Positions 17,959 to 26,719 of a stretch of 64,000 nt of DNA are shown piece after piece (position 1 is the first letter of the stretch; every line of letters begins with the position of its first letter). The position numbers and the translations under genes were made by a program. Source of the DNA: Adlercreutzia wanghongyangiae (lineage in GTDB: Bacteria > Actinomycetota > Coriobacteriia > Coriobacteriales > Eggerthellaceae). The notes under the pieces are model-generated. The model was given only the letters and a program-made list of their open reading frames with translations. It was not told where the DNA came from and searched no databases. The stretch covers positions 8,831 through 72,830 of the forward strand of contig NZ_JAYMFF010000001.1 of NCBI RefSeq assembly GCF_035989245.1, written 5' to 3'.

Positions 17959-19914
17959 ATGACCGACACCTTCGCCGCCATCGCGGCCTTCGACGGCCGC
18001 ATCGCCAAAGTAACGGGCCCCGTGCGCTCCGGCAAAACCGAGGCCCTGCTGCGTCGCGCAGCCCATGCCCTGGCTAACGGCTGCGCGCCCGAAGACATCC
18101 TGCTGGCCACCACCACCGCCGAAGCCGCCCGCATCGCCCGCCAGCGTCTGGCGGCCCTGCTGGCCGCACGCGGCGCAGACGACGCTGCGGCCCTCGCGGC
18201 CCGCGTGACCGTGGCCAGCGCCCAGGAAGCTTGCCTGGCCGTGCTGGCAACGCCCCAGGCGCAGGCAGCCACGGGTCGCGCGCCCCGCGTGCTGGCCCCC
18301 TTCGAGTACAACTTCTTCCTCGAGGACATGAAAACCCTGGGGACGCCGGTACGTCGCCTGCGCGCCGTGCTGAACCACTTCAATCGGCAGTGGTGCGCCC
18401 TGGCCCCCGAGGAAGACTGGGTGGTGCCAGGCGACGAGCAGCAGACGCTCGACCTGGCCCATCGACTGCTGCACGCCACCAACGCCATGCTGGCCGACGA
18501 AGTGGCCTACGTATGCGGCCGCTATCTGCAAAGCGAAGAAGGGTCTTCGGCACGCCAGGCCTTCTCGCTCGTGCTGGCCGACGATTTCCAGAACCTGTCG
18601 GCCGCTCAGCAGACCTGCCTCTGCCTGCTCGCGCGCGACCAGCTGATCGTGGCCGGCAACCCCGGCGAGACCATCGCGGCAGCCACCAGCTGCCCCAACG
18701 CAGCCGGCTTCACCGATTTCGACCGCTTGCGCCGCGATGTGACGACATTCGCCCTGAGCGCCGCCTTCGGCAATCCCGCTGTCACCGCGTTCTGCGACGC
18801 CGTGGCCCAGGCGGGCGACTGCGACGCAGCCGTCGCCGCCCAGCGCGTGGGCAAGGGCCGCCCTCTCTCCACAGTAAAATGGAACGCCCCCGAAGACGAG
18901 TTCAACGGCCTAACCCGCTACCTGATGGATCTCGCAGCCAAAGCCCCCGATGCGCCCCTCGCCGGCATCTGCGTGGTAGCTCCGAACAAAACCTGGGCCA
19001 CCGCCCTTTCCCAGATGCTTTCCAAACGCGGGTTTACCGTATCGTCGCTGGGCTTCGAACGTCTGGGCGGCGACCCACGCGAAACCGCACGCGCCCGCGC
19101 GCTCATGGCCTACACCGCCCTGAACCTGCTGGCCGACCCCGACGACTTGTTCGCCTGGCGCGCCTGGGTGGGCTACGGCAACTATCTCACCTATTCCGAC
19201 GGATGGAAATTCCTGCTCGCCTGGTGCGACGAACACGACGCCGGCGTGCTGGAGGCTCTGGATGCCGCCAGCAAGGCCCGAGCGGCGGGCGACCCCGAAC
19301 CCTTCCCCCGCGCCGAACGCCTGGCCGAGCGCTACGATGCCGGCCGCGCGATGATCGCCCAGCAGAGCGCACGCCGTGGCCACGGGCTGCTGGCGGCCAT
19401 CGGCGCCCAGGACCTGCGCGAGTTCGACGCGCTGGCCCAGGCTATCGCCGGCGATGAAGATGCCACCGCGCTGTACGCCCTCGCACGCGCCAGCCAATTC
19501 AGCCCGACGCACGACGCCAACCCGCGCGCCCTGCGCCTCAGCTCCTACGAGCAGCTGTGCGGCTGCAACTACCGCGCCGTATACGCGGCTGGATGCGTGG
19601 ACGGGTTCATGCCCGCCCGTGATGCTTTCGAAGTGGTGTCCACCGACGACGATCGCACCCGCGTGCGCGAGGCCGACCGCCGCGCCTTCGCCGCCGGTGT
19701 CGGCAAGGCGTCCGACACGCTGATGTTCTCCACCTTCAGCACCGCCGACTTGGAATTGGCCGAGCGTACGAAGATGCAGGTGACCCGCGTGCGTATGGAA
19801 GGGGGCCGGCGCGTGGCCGCTGTGCGTCCCACCTGCTTCATCGAGGAAGCCGGCGCGGCGGCCCCCCTCACCCAAAGCGGCCAGACCCTCCTCGCCGACA
19901 CCGACATCGCCTAG
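17959..19914 (+). CDS. UvrD/PcrA-like superfamily 1 helicase-related protein
   Basis: A 652-residue P-loop protein. GPVRSGKTEALLRRA (residues 20-34) is Walker A with the usual UvrD-type spacing, and LLATTTAEAARIARQRL is motif Ia. LVLADDFQNLSAAQQTCL is motif II (the usual DEFQD is DDFQN here), followed by QLIVAGNPGETI as motif III. The segment LRLSSYEQLCGCNYRAVYAAGCVDGFMP corresponds to motifs V-VI. The classical NYRS motif and the arginine of motif VI are not evident, so full helicase activity is uncertain; an AddB/AdnA-like or recombination mediator role is possible. ATG at 17959 after a weak GGGGGC site, 11 bases past the coiled-coil gene. Confidence 0.8.
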   Translation: MTDTFAAIAAFDGRIAKVTGPVRSGKTEALLRRAAHALANGCAPEDILLATTTAEAARIARQRLAALLAARGADDAAALAARVTVASAQEACLAVLATPQAQAATGRAPRVLAPFEYNFFLEDMKTLGTPVRRLRAVLNHFNRQWCALAPEEDWVVPGDEQQTLDLAHRLLHATNAMLADEVAYVCGRYLQSEEGSSARQAFSLVLADDFQNLSAAQQTCLCLLARDQLIVAGNPGETIAAATSCPNAAGFTDFDRLRRDVTTFALSAAFGNPAVTAFCDAVAQAGDCDAAVAAQRVGKGRPLSTVKWNAPEDEFNGLTRYLMDLAAKAPDAPLAGICVVAPNKTWATALSQMLSKRGFTVSSLGFERLGGDPRETARARALMAYTALNLLADPDDLFAWRAWVGYGNYLTYSDGWKFLLAWCDEHDAGVLEALDAASKARAAGDPEPFPRAERLAERYDAGRAMIAQQSARRGHGLLAAIGAQDLREFDALAQAIAGDEDATALYALARASQFSPTHDANPRALRLSSYEQLCGCNYRAVYAAGCVDGFMPARDAFEVVSTDDDRTRVREADRRAFAAGVGKASDTLMFSTFSTADLELAERTKMQVTRVRMEGGRRVAAVRPTCFIEEAGAAAPLTQSGQTLLADTDIA

Positions 19915-19968
19915 CCGCCCTCCCTGCGATTGCCAGCCAACCGGCGCGGAGCCCCCCCCCCTTGCACG

Positions 19969-19994
19969 AAAAGCCCCTTTGGGGCTTTTCTTTT
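19969..19994 (+). terminator. rho-independent terminator of the helicase operon
   Basis: AAAAGCCCC-TTT-GGGGCTTTT followed by CTTTT, 54 bases after the helicase stop. The A-rich left side gives T residues on the other strand, so it could also act leftward. Confidence 0.85.
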
Positions 19995-20076
19995 GCGCTT
20001 CAAGCGACCTACGTCGAGGCCCCCGCCCCCTCGTCTTCTCGCCGTCAGCCCTGGAACATTCCCACGACTCGCGCTC

Positions 20077-20197
20077 CAATTGCTTGGGAAATGACGGGTA
20101 TCGTAGTTTTTCGCCCCTTTCCCCCTTCCTTCTGCTTTCAAATCGACGGATATCGTAGTTTCGGGGTACGCTACCCGTTAATTCCCAAGCAGTTTCC
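20077..20197. repeat. triple-motif element with competing hairpins, copy B
   Basis: Same design and 53-bp spacing as 11271-11391. Copy 1 (from 20077, GAAATGACGGGTATCGTAG) and copy 2 (from 20130, CGACGGATATCGTAG) are direct. Copy 3 (20166-20197) is inverted and pairs best with copy 1 through its private bases CTTGGGAA. The loop word GTTTCGGGG next to copy 2 is identical to that of copy A. It lies between the convergent helicase and TorD-like genes. Confidence 0.78.
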
Positions 20198-20289
20198 GCT
20201 CCGCGCGCTGCATAATCGCACATTCAAAGCAGCTCGGCGCTATCGAGAAGGGCCGCCTCCCCTCACCCGATTTCCGCATCGAGATATGC

Positions 20290-20322
20290 GTCGACCCCGC
20301 GTAAGGGGGAAGCGGGGTCGAC
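20290..20322. terminator. hairpin downstream of the TorD-like gene
   Basis: GTCGACCCCGC (20290-20300) pairs perfectly with GCGGGGTCGAC (20312-20322) across an 11-nt loop. No T-run follows. It probably ends leftward transcripts from the chaperone operon. Confidence 0.5.
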
Positions 20323-20363
20323 AGAAAGGGAGGGGAAAGAAAAGGGTTGACTGAAAAGGGGCT

Positions 20364-21059
20364 CTAAACCTCCACGGAGTCCAGAAGCTCGTGTAGCACC
20401 GCCTCGTCCTCCTGCAAGGTGCCCAACGTCAGCTGGGCGAGACCTTGGTAGAACAAGGTGCGCGCATGCAGGCGCATATCGGCAACCAGCATGGGCACCC
20501 AATTTAACAGGTGATTCTCCAAAAAATCGCACGACGTGCGCAGGTAGGCCACCGCCTCATCCTCGGCGTCGTCGGCCAGCGCCTCGGCCGCGCGCAAGGC
20601 CATGCGCTGCATGAACTCCAACTCCAACGCGATATGGTCCTCGGCCTCGTTCCACGCCCCGCGCTTCAGCTCGTTCTCGCGCAGCGTTGCCAGCACCTCG
20701 GCGCGCGCCTCCTGCATCAGCAGACGGCGCTCGGAGGTGTACACGCTCTCATAGGGATACGCGGCCGAGTAGCCGTTCACCCCGTGGCCGATGAACGTGC
20801 TCACGTAGTCGATGGCCAGCTCGGTCACCGAATCGTCCCAAGCACGCTTCAGATAGTCGTACATCTGGTGATAGCCCTCATCGGCCGCCGCATTGCCCGT
20901 GGCCTGGGGAAAGCGCATCTGCTGCAGCTCGCGCAGCACGGCGCCGTCCACCTCTTCCCTGAACAAGCGGGCCAGCATGCCATAGGAGCGGGCGCGGGCG
21001 TTCATCAGCGCAACGAGGTCTACTTCCTCGGCGACAGTTGCTTCCTCAATAGCTGCCAT
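20364..21059 (-). CDS. TorD/DmsD-like molybdoenzyme chaperone
   Basis: A 231-residue all-helical protein. Features of the TorD family are present: an N-terminal helix with ARSYGMLARLFREE, the LAIDYVSTFIGHG segment, then AYPYESVYTSERRLLMQ, which corresponds to the conserved Y.S.Y......M region, and a C-terminal ENHLLNWVPML helix (H-x-x-x-W/WxP). Such proteins bind the Tat signal of a molybdoenzyme and hold it for cofactor insertion. The obvious client is the enzyme at 13120-16707. AAGGAGG is 9 bases before the ATG. It forms a two-gene operon with the gene at 21065-21892. Confidence 0.9.
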   Translation of the reverse strand: MAAIEEATVAEEVDLVALMNARARSYGMLARLFREEVDGAVLRELQQMRFPQATGNAAADEGYHQMYDYLKRAWDDSVTELAIDYVSTFIGHGVNGYSAAYPYESVYTSERRLLMQEARAEVLATLRENELKRGAWNEAEDHIALELEFMQRMALRAAEALADDAEDEAVAYLRTSCDFLENHLLNWVPMLVADMRLHARTLFYQGLAQLTLGTLQEDEAVLHELLDSVEV

Positions 21060-21064
21060 GGGTC

Positions 21065-21892
21065 TTAGGCCTCCTTAGCGCTTTTCAACTCGACGAGCAT
21101 CGCCCGTCCCAAATCGGTCAAGTTCCAGGCGCCGTTGCCCCAAATCACGCAGTCGGTCGCCTCCAAAATGTCCACGAAATGCTGTCCGAAGCGACGCGGC
21201 GACTTCGTGATCTCCAACGCGTCGGTCACCTCCTCGATAGCCGGCAACGTGCGCGGGGCCTCGGCGAGCGCGTCCATCACCAGCTCGTACACCGCGGCAT
21301 AGCGGAACTCGTCGGAATCCAGCACGATAGCCCGGAACGGGGCACCGCTCAGGTACTCCGCGCGCAGAGCCACGGCCTCATCGGTAGCACGCCAGATCGG
21401 ATCCACGCGCTCCTTGATCTCCAGATAGGCCACGCCTTCCGCAGCGATCTCCTGCTCCTCGGCGGTTGGCGGCATCTCCAGCGTCAGGCCGCCGGCACGC
21501 TCCAGCATGCGGCACAGCGTCATGGGGGCGTACACCGACCAGTTGTCGCGCTGCCATGTTTCCACCTGCTCGGCGATCTCGCTGGAGGGGCAACCGCCCT
21601 CAGCGAGGCCGATGATGTTCAGCAGCACCGGACGGCGATTGGGATTGCGCACGAACAGCGCCTGCAGGGCCGCCCGGGCGCTCCCCTGGCGCGCCGGCGA
21701 GTACACTGGATCGTGGTGCACCGTCTCAGGCATGTTGCGCATCGTGGGGTAGTCGATGGTGTCGTAGGGGTTATCGTCGTCCATCCATTCCTGATCGATT
21801 TCGGAGTCGTCCACCGCCAAAGGGTCGAACTCGTCCTCGACCAGCAGCAGTTGAAGGGCGTCGGGCGCCTCGCTGGTGTTTCGGTAAGCCAC
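21065..21892 (-). CDS. uncharacterised protein co-transcribed with the TorD-like chaperone
   Basis: A 275-residue soluble acidic protein with no recognised domain. The N-terminal 60 residues are Asp/Glu-rich. Residues 75-130 (ALFVRNPNRRPVLLNIIGLAEGGCPSS...EIAEQVETWQ) and the last 60 residues (PRRFGQHFVDILEATDCVIWGNGAWNLTDLGRAML) look like winged-helix folds. The GTG at 21892 is chosen because GGAAGGAGG lies just upstream; the in-frame ATG at 21931 has no ribosome binding site. Only 5 bases separate its stop from the TorD-like gene. Its role in enzyme maturation or regulation is inferred from context only. Confidence 0.78.
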   Translation of the reverse strand: MAYRNTSEAPDALQLLLVEDEFDPLAVDDSEIDQEWMDDDNPYDTIDYPTMRNMPETVHHDPVYSPARQGSARAALQALFVRNPNRRPVLLNIIGLAEGGCPSSEIAEQVETWQRDNWSVYAPMTLCRMLERAGGLTLEMPPTAEEQEIAAEGVAYLEIKERVDPIWRATDEAVALRAEYLSGAPFRAIVLDSDEFRYAAVYELVMDALAEAPRTLPAIEEVTDALEITKSPRRFGQHFVDILEATDCVIWGNGAWNLTDLGRAMLVELKSAKEA

Positions 21893-22003
21893 AGGGCCTC
21901 CTTCCTCAGATCTATCCTCTTCGCCATTCATTTTAGAAAGCGGAAAACGCGGCGGCTCATACGGTCAGGGCGTTCTTTGGGGGAAACAGCGCGAAACGAC
22001 ATC

Positions 22004-22042
22004 ATCATCCCGGGATGATTTCACCTCGTACCCAGGATGATT
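22004..22042. promoter_or_regulatory. GGGATGATT operator sites
   Basis: A perfect 16-bp palindrome ATCATCCCGGGATGAT (22004-22019) is followed by a further direct half-site AGGATGATT at 22034-22042. The two direct half-sites are 22 bp apart, about two helical turns. They lie upstream of the promoter at 22068-22095 and face the leftward chaperone operon on the other side. The word matches the operator at 16904-16937. Confidence 0.65.
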
Positions 22043-22067
22043 CCCGCGCGTACCAGGCCCTTTTCCC

Positions 22068-22095
22068 TTGACCTTTCGCGCGCGCCCGCCATAAT
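22068..22095 (+). promoter_or_regulatory. promoter of the small secreted protein gene
   Basis: -35 TTGACC (22068-22073), 16-bp spacer, -10 CATAAT (22090-22095). The coding start is at 22145. The GGGATGATT sites lie 26-64 bp upstream of the -35 box, a typical place for an activator. Confidence 0.6.
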
Positions 22096-22144
22096 GAACC
22101 TGCGTTGCGAATCTGCGGGGCAAACTTCAAGCAAGGGAGCACTT

Positions 22145-22660
22145 ATGACCAACGCAGCATTCGGCAAGAAAGTTCTTGCCATTTTGGGCTTGGCCTGCCT
22201 GTGTGCGGCCCTTATCGCTGTCCCGGCCTATGGGTACTACTATGTGCACGACGACAGCGTGTCGGACGGATCGCAGGGCCTGGGTGCCTACGAGGTCTTC
22301 ATGGTGGTCGATGAGACCGCCGTGGGGGGCGACGTGCACTCCGACCTGATGTTCGTGCCGGCGGGCAGCACCGCCGATGTCGTCCTTTCCGAGGGCGTCA
22401 TCTCCAGCGAGAACCAGAACGGCCTGGACGCCATTCACAACTACGACGTCCAGTCGGTGGCTGATTATCTCGCCGCCAATGGCTACAACGCCACCGTGAG
22501 CGTATACGCCACGGGCGAGGCGCAAGCCTACAAGGACGCGGAGGGCGCTTACGCCGCCACGTCCCAGAACGTGAGCGATGCCTACACCGCCCCCTCGAAG
22601 GGCGATGGCTCGACCGTTCTCGATCGCTACGACAACGTGGTGATCACGGTGACCAAATAG
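22145..22660 (+). CDS. small secreted protein of unknown function
   Basis: A 171-residue protein with a clear signal peptide: KK near the start, then VLAILGLACLCAALIAV and a likely cleavage after AYG. The mature part is about 145 residues, acidic, without Cys, with motifs YEVFMVVDETAVGGD and VADYLAANGYNATVSVYATG. I do not recognise a family. The ATG at 22145 is chosen because AAGGGAGC precedes it and the signal peptide starts there. It lies between the GGGATGATT sites and the LuxR-type regulator gene, and so may be part of the same regulon as the molybdoenzyme. Confidence 0.75.
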   Translation: MTNAAFGKKVLAILGLACLCAALIAVPAYGYYYVHDDSVSDGSQGLGAYEVFMVVDETAVGGDVHSDLMFVPAGSTADVVLSEGVISSENQNGLDAIHNYDVQSVADYLAANGYNATVSVYATGEAQAYKDAEGAYAATSQNVSDAYTAPSKGDGSTVLDRYDNVVITVTK

Positions 22661-22669
22661 GTTGCCTTC

Positions 22670-22701
22670 GGGGGAGGGCCGTCGACCAGCGGCCCTCCCC
22701 C
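22670..22701 (+). terminator. GC-rich terminator-like hairpin
   Basis: A 12-bp perfect stem (22670-22681 with 22690-22701) with an 8-nt loop, directly after the secreted protein gene. No T-run follows. Confidence 0.55.
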
Positions 22702-22734
22702 GCCCAAGGGGGCAGGAGCAGTGGATGCGGAATC

Positions 22735-22763
22735 TTGACCACGCTCCAACAGGATTTTATAAT
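22735..22763 (+). promoter_or_regulatory. promoter of the LuxR-type regulator gene
   Basis: -35 TTGACC (22735-22740), exactly 17-bp spacer, -10 TATAAT (22758-22763). The start codon is at 22825, giving a leader of about 55 nt. Confidence 0.75.
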
Positions 22764-22824
22764 CCGCTGGCTCGCTGTTAACACACGAGAGCTGAGCAGG
22801 GGACCGGCGCAACAAGGGGGAACG

Positions 22825-24654
22825 ATGGGCTTTCATGTGCCGCGCATTACCATCAATTTCGACTTCAAAGAGGGAACCTCCTTCGGAGAGCTAAGCCTGG
22901 CCTGCTTGGGCTACGGCCTGCATCAGGCCTGGATCTACAGCTCGATGTTCGACAAAAGCGGCATCTTCGGCGCCGCGGCCGTGGAGGCCGGCCCCCTTAC
23001 CGATAATCTGTCGTCGGTGTATTTCGTTTCCATTCTGGTGTACGGGCTTTTGCTGCTGTTGGCCAGCGTCCTCGACACCCGGCTTATCCGATTCTTCCAT
23101 TCTACGGGGGCCCTTCTCGGCGCGGCGCTCCTGGGAACCGCAGGCACGGTGCTCTTGCTGCTGCCTCCTGATGCCGGGCTGAACGTCAACATACTGCAAA
23201 TGGTTTCCGGCGCACTCACCGGTGCCGGATCGTCGATGCTGCTCATTGCCTGGGGCATCACCTTCGCACGACTCGATTCGGCCTCTATTATCATCAACGG
23301 GGCGCTGTCCATGGCCATCGGTTTCGGCGTCTATGGCCTGGTGCTGCACCAGATCCCCTTCCCCTTCGGAGGAGTGACCAGCGCCTGCATCCCGTTGGCG
23401 GAGTTCGCGCTGCTCATGCTGTTGCGCCGTCACGTGAGCCTCGATTTCGATAACCGCATTCTGCTGTTCCGCCCGCTGCCCATCAATCACTCGCGGTTCG
23501 TGCTGCGCTTCGGGCTGCCGGTGTTCCTGCTGGGAGTGGCCCTGGGAATTATGCGCCAAACCTCCATCGAGCATATCCTGCCCGGCACCGCCTTCGAAGA
23601 TCAGGCAATGCTGTTCATGACGGCATGCGGCGCCACCTTGCTCATCATGGTGACCTTCCTGGCCTTGGGCGGCGACGAGCGTTGGCACACCTTCTTCCGG
23701 CCACTTATTCCGTTCATCGCCGTAACGGCCGTGTTCATTCCCTTCTCGGCCACAGACGACACCATTTGGAGCACGTCCGTTGTGCTGGTGGGCTACATGT
23801 CCTTCGAAGCGCTGATGTGGATATTCTTCGCCGAGCTGGCCCAGCGCTTCAGGCTCTCCCCCATTTTCGTGTTCGGCTTGGGCCGAGGCGTGATGGCCCT
23901 GGCCGCGCTCGGCGGATCGCTGCTGCCGATGTTCGCCGAGCGCATGGCCGCTCCGGCGGCCTTCGGGGAAGTGGGCACTGTGCTGGTGATCATCGTGGCC
24001 ATGATGATGGCCTACGCCATGCTGCCCGATGAGCGCGAGATGGCCTCCATCGTTATGGTCGGCGCGCCGCATGCCACCACCAATCCCACCACGCGACCGC
24101 CCCTGTTCGTGGTCATCGAGGACGGCTCGGCGGCCGGTGCGGAGACCGCAACGGCGGACACGGGGCAGCAGGTCGACAGCCTCGCCGGCAACGTGAGCCG
24201 CACAGATGAGACGAGCAGAGCCTGCGAGACGCCCGCCAGCGAGATCGCCCCCGTTGAGGCAGACACCGAAGCGAGCACTGCGGCCGAGTCCTCCGATGCG
24301 GCATGCGCCGGCAGCTCCGCCCCGCCTGCCCGCCCTTCCCGCATCGACCTGTCGCGCTCCATCTTCGCCGATGCCGTTCCCGTAGGAGCAGCCGGCGCGT
24401 TGGAAACCGAAGACGCCGGGCACCGCGGCCGTTTCCGCGAGCGTTGCGAAGTGGTGGCCAATACCTACCTACTCTCACGCCGCGAGAACGAGGTGATGTA
24501 CTACCTGGCCCGGGGCTACAAGTCGTCCTACATCCAGCAGCAGCTGTACATCTCCGAGGGCACGGCGAAAACCCACATCCGCCACATCTATCGCAAACTG
24601 AACATCCACAGCCAGCAAGAGCTCATCAACCTCATCGACGACGTGCAGCTGTAG
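22825..24654 (+). CDS. multi-pass membrane LuxR-family transcriptional regulator
   Basis: A 609-residue protein. Residues 20-415 contain about twelve hydrophobic spans (LSLACLGYGLHQAWIYSS, LLLLASVLDTRLI, FIAVTAVFIPFS and others), resembling an MFS-like membrane domain. A Thr/Ala/Glu-rich linker (430-535) leads to a C-terminal LuxR helix-turn-helix: YLLSRRENEVMYYLARGY and YISEGTAKTHIRHIYRKLNI. Eggerthellaceae encode many such fusions, often next to reductase gene clusters whose expression they control in response to small molecules. The ATG at 22825 follows AAGGGGGAACG. The nearest target candidates are the promoters carrying GGGATGATT at 16904 and 22004. Confidence 0.93.
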   Translation: MGFHVPRITINFDFKEGTSFGELSLACLGYGLHQAWIYSSMFDKSGIFGAAAVEAGPLTDNLSSVYFVSILVYGLLLLLASVLDTRLIRFFHSTGALLGAALLGTAGTVLLLLPPDAGLNVNILQMVSGALTGAGSSMLLIAWGITFARLDSASIIINGALSMAIGFGVYGLVLHQIPFPFGGVTSACIPLAEFALLMLLRRHVSLDFDNRILLFRPLPINHSRFVLRFGLPVFLLGVALGIMRQTSIEHILPGTAFEDQAMLFMTACGATLLIMVTFLALGGDERWHTFFRPLIPFIAVTAVFIPFSATDDTIWSTSVVLVGYMSFEALMWIFFAELAQRFRLSPIFVFGLGRGVMALAALGGSLLPMFAERMAAPAAFGEVGTVLVIIVAMMMAYAMLPDEREMASIVMVGAPHATTNPTTRPPLFVVIEDGSAAGAETATADTGQQVDSLAGNVSRTDETSRACETPASEIAPVEADTEASTAAESSDAACAGSSAPPARPSRIDLSRSIFADAVPVGAAGALETEDAGHRGRFRERCEVVANTYLLSRRENEVMYYLARGYKSSYIQQQLYISEGTAKTHIRHIYRKLNIHSQQELINLIDDVQL

Positions 24655-24715
24655 CAGCCCGGCAAGCAGTCTTCTGGTTCCAAGCAAGAACTTTGCCGAA
24701 AGCAGCAAACCACGA

Positions 24716-25597
24716 TCACAGCGCGGCGGGGAACTCCAAGGTAATGGCCAGCACATCGCCCTCCAGGGAGGCGGCAACTTCGATGCCCTGGGCGGTGGCG
24801 AGGCTGGACACTACGGCGAGCCCCAAACCCGCGCCGCCCCGGGCGCGGGCGACGTCAGCGCGGTAGAAGCGCTGGAACAGGCGACTCGCATCCAGGGCTT
24901 CGGGGTCGGTAACGGTGTTGGAGAAAACGACCGTCCGACCCTCCTGCACGATCGCCGGCGCGGAGGTGCCGTAGCGCAGGGCGTTGCTCACCAGGTTCTC
25001 GAACATGCGCACGAGGGCCTCCGCATCGGCCTCCACCGTGAAGGCCTCGTCGGCGAAACGCACCGCCGGCTCCCAACCGCGCTCCTCGAAAGCCGGGAAC
25101 TGTCCCGCCAGCACCCCGGCAAGCGCCGGCAGCACCACCACGGGCCGCAAGTCAAGTTCGGCATCGGGGTCGTTGGCCCGGGCGTAGGCGAACAGGGCGT
25201 TCAGCAGCCCCTCCATATCAGCCAGGCGCGTGCGGGCGGCTTCCAGGTAATGGGCGCGCCGCACGGCGTCGGGCTCGTCGGTGGCCAGCGCCACGTAGCC
25301 CGACGCCCCCATGAGCGGCGTGCGGATGTCGTGGGACAGGCTCGCCAGGTCACGTTGAAATTGCCGGTGCTCGGCCGCCGCCTGCTGACGCTCGACATCC
25401 GCCGCATCCAGCGCCTCGTTCACGGCCCGGGCCATGGCGGCGAAACCCGGTCCGGGCATCTCGGTAGTCAGGCGGCCGTTCGACCGTTCATCGCGCATGC
25501 GCAGCCACGCCGCCATGCGCCTGAGCTCGCGGCCGTAGAGCAGCAGCACGGCAAACGCACACAGTGCCAAGCCCCCGAAGCACACCGCCAACGTCAT
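24716..25597 (-). CDS. sensor histidine kinase of an ABC-transporter module
   Basis: A 293-residue kinase with a single N-terminal span (residues 4-21) and no large extracytoplasmic domain, as in kinases that sense through a partner transporter. A HAMP-like linker leads to H89 in LASLSHDIRTPLMG. ATP-binding motifs are MFENLVSNALRYG, ASRLFQRFYRADVARARGG and GAGLGLAVVSSLA. It is the last gene of the leftward ABC transporter operon, and its response regulator is encoded divergently at 27832. The stimulus is probably an antimicrobial peptide or a cell-envelope agent, by analogy with similar modules. Confidence 0.92.
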   Translation of the reverse strand: MTLAVCFGGLALCAFAVLLLYGRELRRMAAWLRMRDERSNGRLTTEMPGPGFAAMARAVNEALDAADVERQQAAAEHRQFQRDLASLSHDIRTPLMGASGYVALATDEPDAVRRAHYLEAARTRLADMEGLLNALFAYARANDPDAELDLRPVVVLPALAGVLAGQFPAFEERGWEPAVRFADEAFTVEADAEALVRMFENLVSNALRYGTSAPAIVQEGRTVVFSNTVTDPEALDASRLFQRFYRADVARARGGAGLGLAVVSSLATAQGIEVAASLEGDVLAITLEFPAAL

Positions 25598-25642
25598 AAC
25601 CTCGTCCTTCCCCGTCTTTCCCGCAGCATGTTTTCCAGCTGA

Positions 25643-26719
25643 CTACACATCCCGCCGGCGCAGCACCGCAAGCGCCAGCGCCGTGCACGCCGCCACCCAA
25701 AACGCACCGACTATGGCAACCTGGGCACCCACGGGAATGGCCCATGCCGCCCCCTCCGCAGGAAGCAGAAGGGAAGCCGCCGGCAACGCCAGGTCGTGGT
25801 TCATGCACGTGGACAGCAGCCAGGGCTGCACGGCCGCCAACGCCGGCACGGCCATGCCGAAATTCTGCAGCAAGCTTCCTGCCATGGTACCTGCAATGCC
25901 CGTGGCCACCACAAGCGCGAAGGCGACGCCCGCCCCAGCGCTGCGCGTGAGCCACACGAGCACCGCCGTCATGCAGCCGTAGGCGACAAGGCACAGCCAG
26001 CTTAAACCGAGGAACACCAGCAGCTCGGCCGCCCCGTCAAGCGCGGCGAACGTGAACCCGGCCGCCAGGAACGCCACCAGGCTGAGCACGCATCCCACCG
26101 CGAGGAAGTACAGGGCCACCACGGCCACGAGCACCAGGCGACCTCCGTAGTAAGCCACGCGCCCGCGCCGGTCCATGGGCAGGTTCCGCACGAACTTCGT
26201 GGAGAAGTCGCTCGCGATCAGCAGCGCCACCACCACGGCCACGAGCGCGCCGAGAAATCCCCCGCTTACGAGCATGTCGCCGAACATAAACGTAGGGGCG
26301 TCAATGGTGCGCATCTCGCGCGAGGTCTCCTCGAAGTCGGCGGCGGACAAACTCGACGGGTCCTCGAATTCCAGCAGCGCCTCGAAGCCGGCGCTGCCGC
26401 CGTCGCCGTCAGCGGCGCCATCGGCCACACCGCCCTCTTCGCCCGCCCCGCTCGCAGCACCCATGGCACGCTCGCGTTCTTCCGCCGTGGCCTCGGCCAT
26501 CTCGCGAGCGGCCTCGTCGGCCGCGACATCCAGCTCATCGGCCTCGGTCACCGTCACCGTGGCGCTCATTTTCGCCGCATCGCAGAGGAACTGCGGGTCG
26601 GACACCCAGTGCATCATCGCCGCGCACAGCACGATGCACCCTGCCAGCACCGCCGTGGCCACCCAGAGCATCTTGCCGTGCACGAGCCGGTACATATCGG
26701 ATTTCAGCAGGTTAAACAT
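25643..26719 (-). CDS. ABC-2-type permease
   Basis: A 358-residue membrane protein. It begins MFNLLKSDMYRLVHGKMLWVATAVL (first span), has a 120-residue extracytoplasmic loop rich in Ala, Glu and Asp (about 40-130), then five spans from about 150 to the C-terminus. This is the ABC-2/BcrB-like layout of lantibiotic or bacitracin resistance exporters. Its start overlaps the end of the ATPase gene by 8 bases, showing translational coupling. The large acidic outer loop is a plausible ligand-contact region. Confidence 0.88.
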   Translation of the reverse strand: MFNLLKSDMYRLVHGKMLWVATAVLAGCIVLCAAMMHWVSDPQFLCDAAKMSATVTVTEADELDVAADEAAREMAEATAEERERAMGAASGAGEEGGVADGAADGDGGSAGFEALLEFEDPSSLSAADFEETSREMRTIDAPTFMFGDMLVSGGFLGALVAVVVALLIASDFSTKFVRNLPMDRRGRVAYYGGRLVLVAVVALYFLAVGCVLSLVAFLAAGFTFAALDGAAELLVFLGLSWLCLVAYGCMTAVLVWLTRSAGAGVAFALVVATGIAGTMAGSLLQNFGMAVPALAAVQPWLLSTCMNHDLALPAASLLLPAEGAAWAIPVGAQVAIVGAFWVAACTALALAVLRRRDV

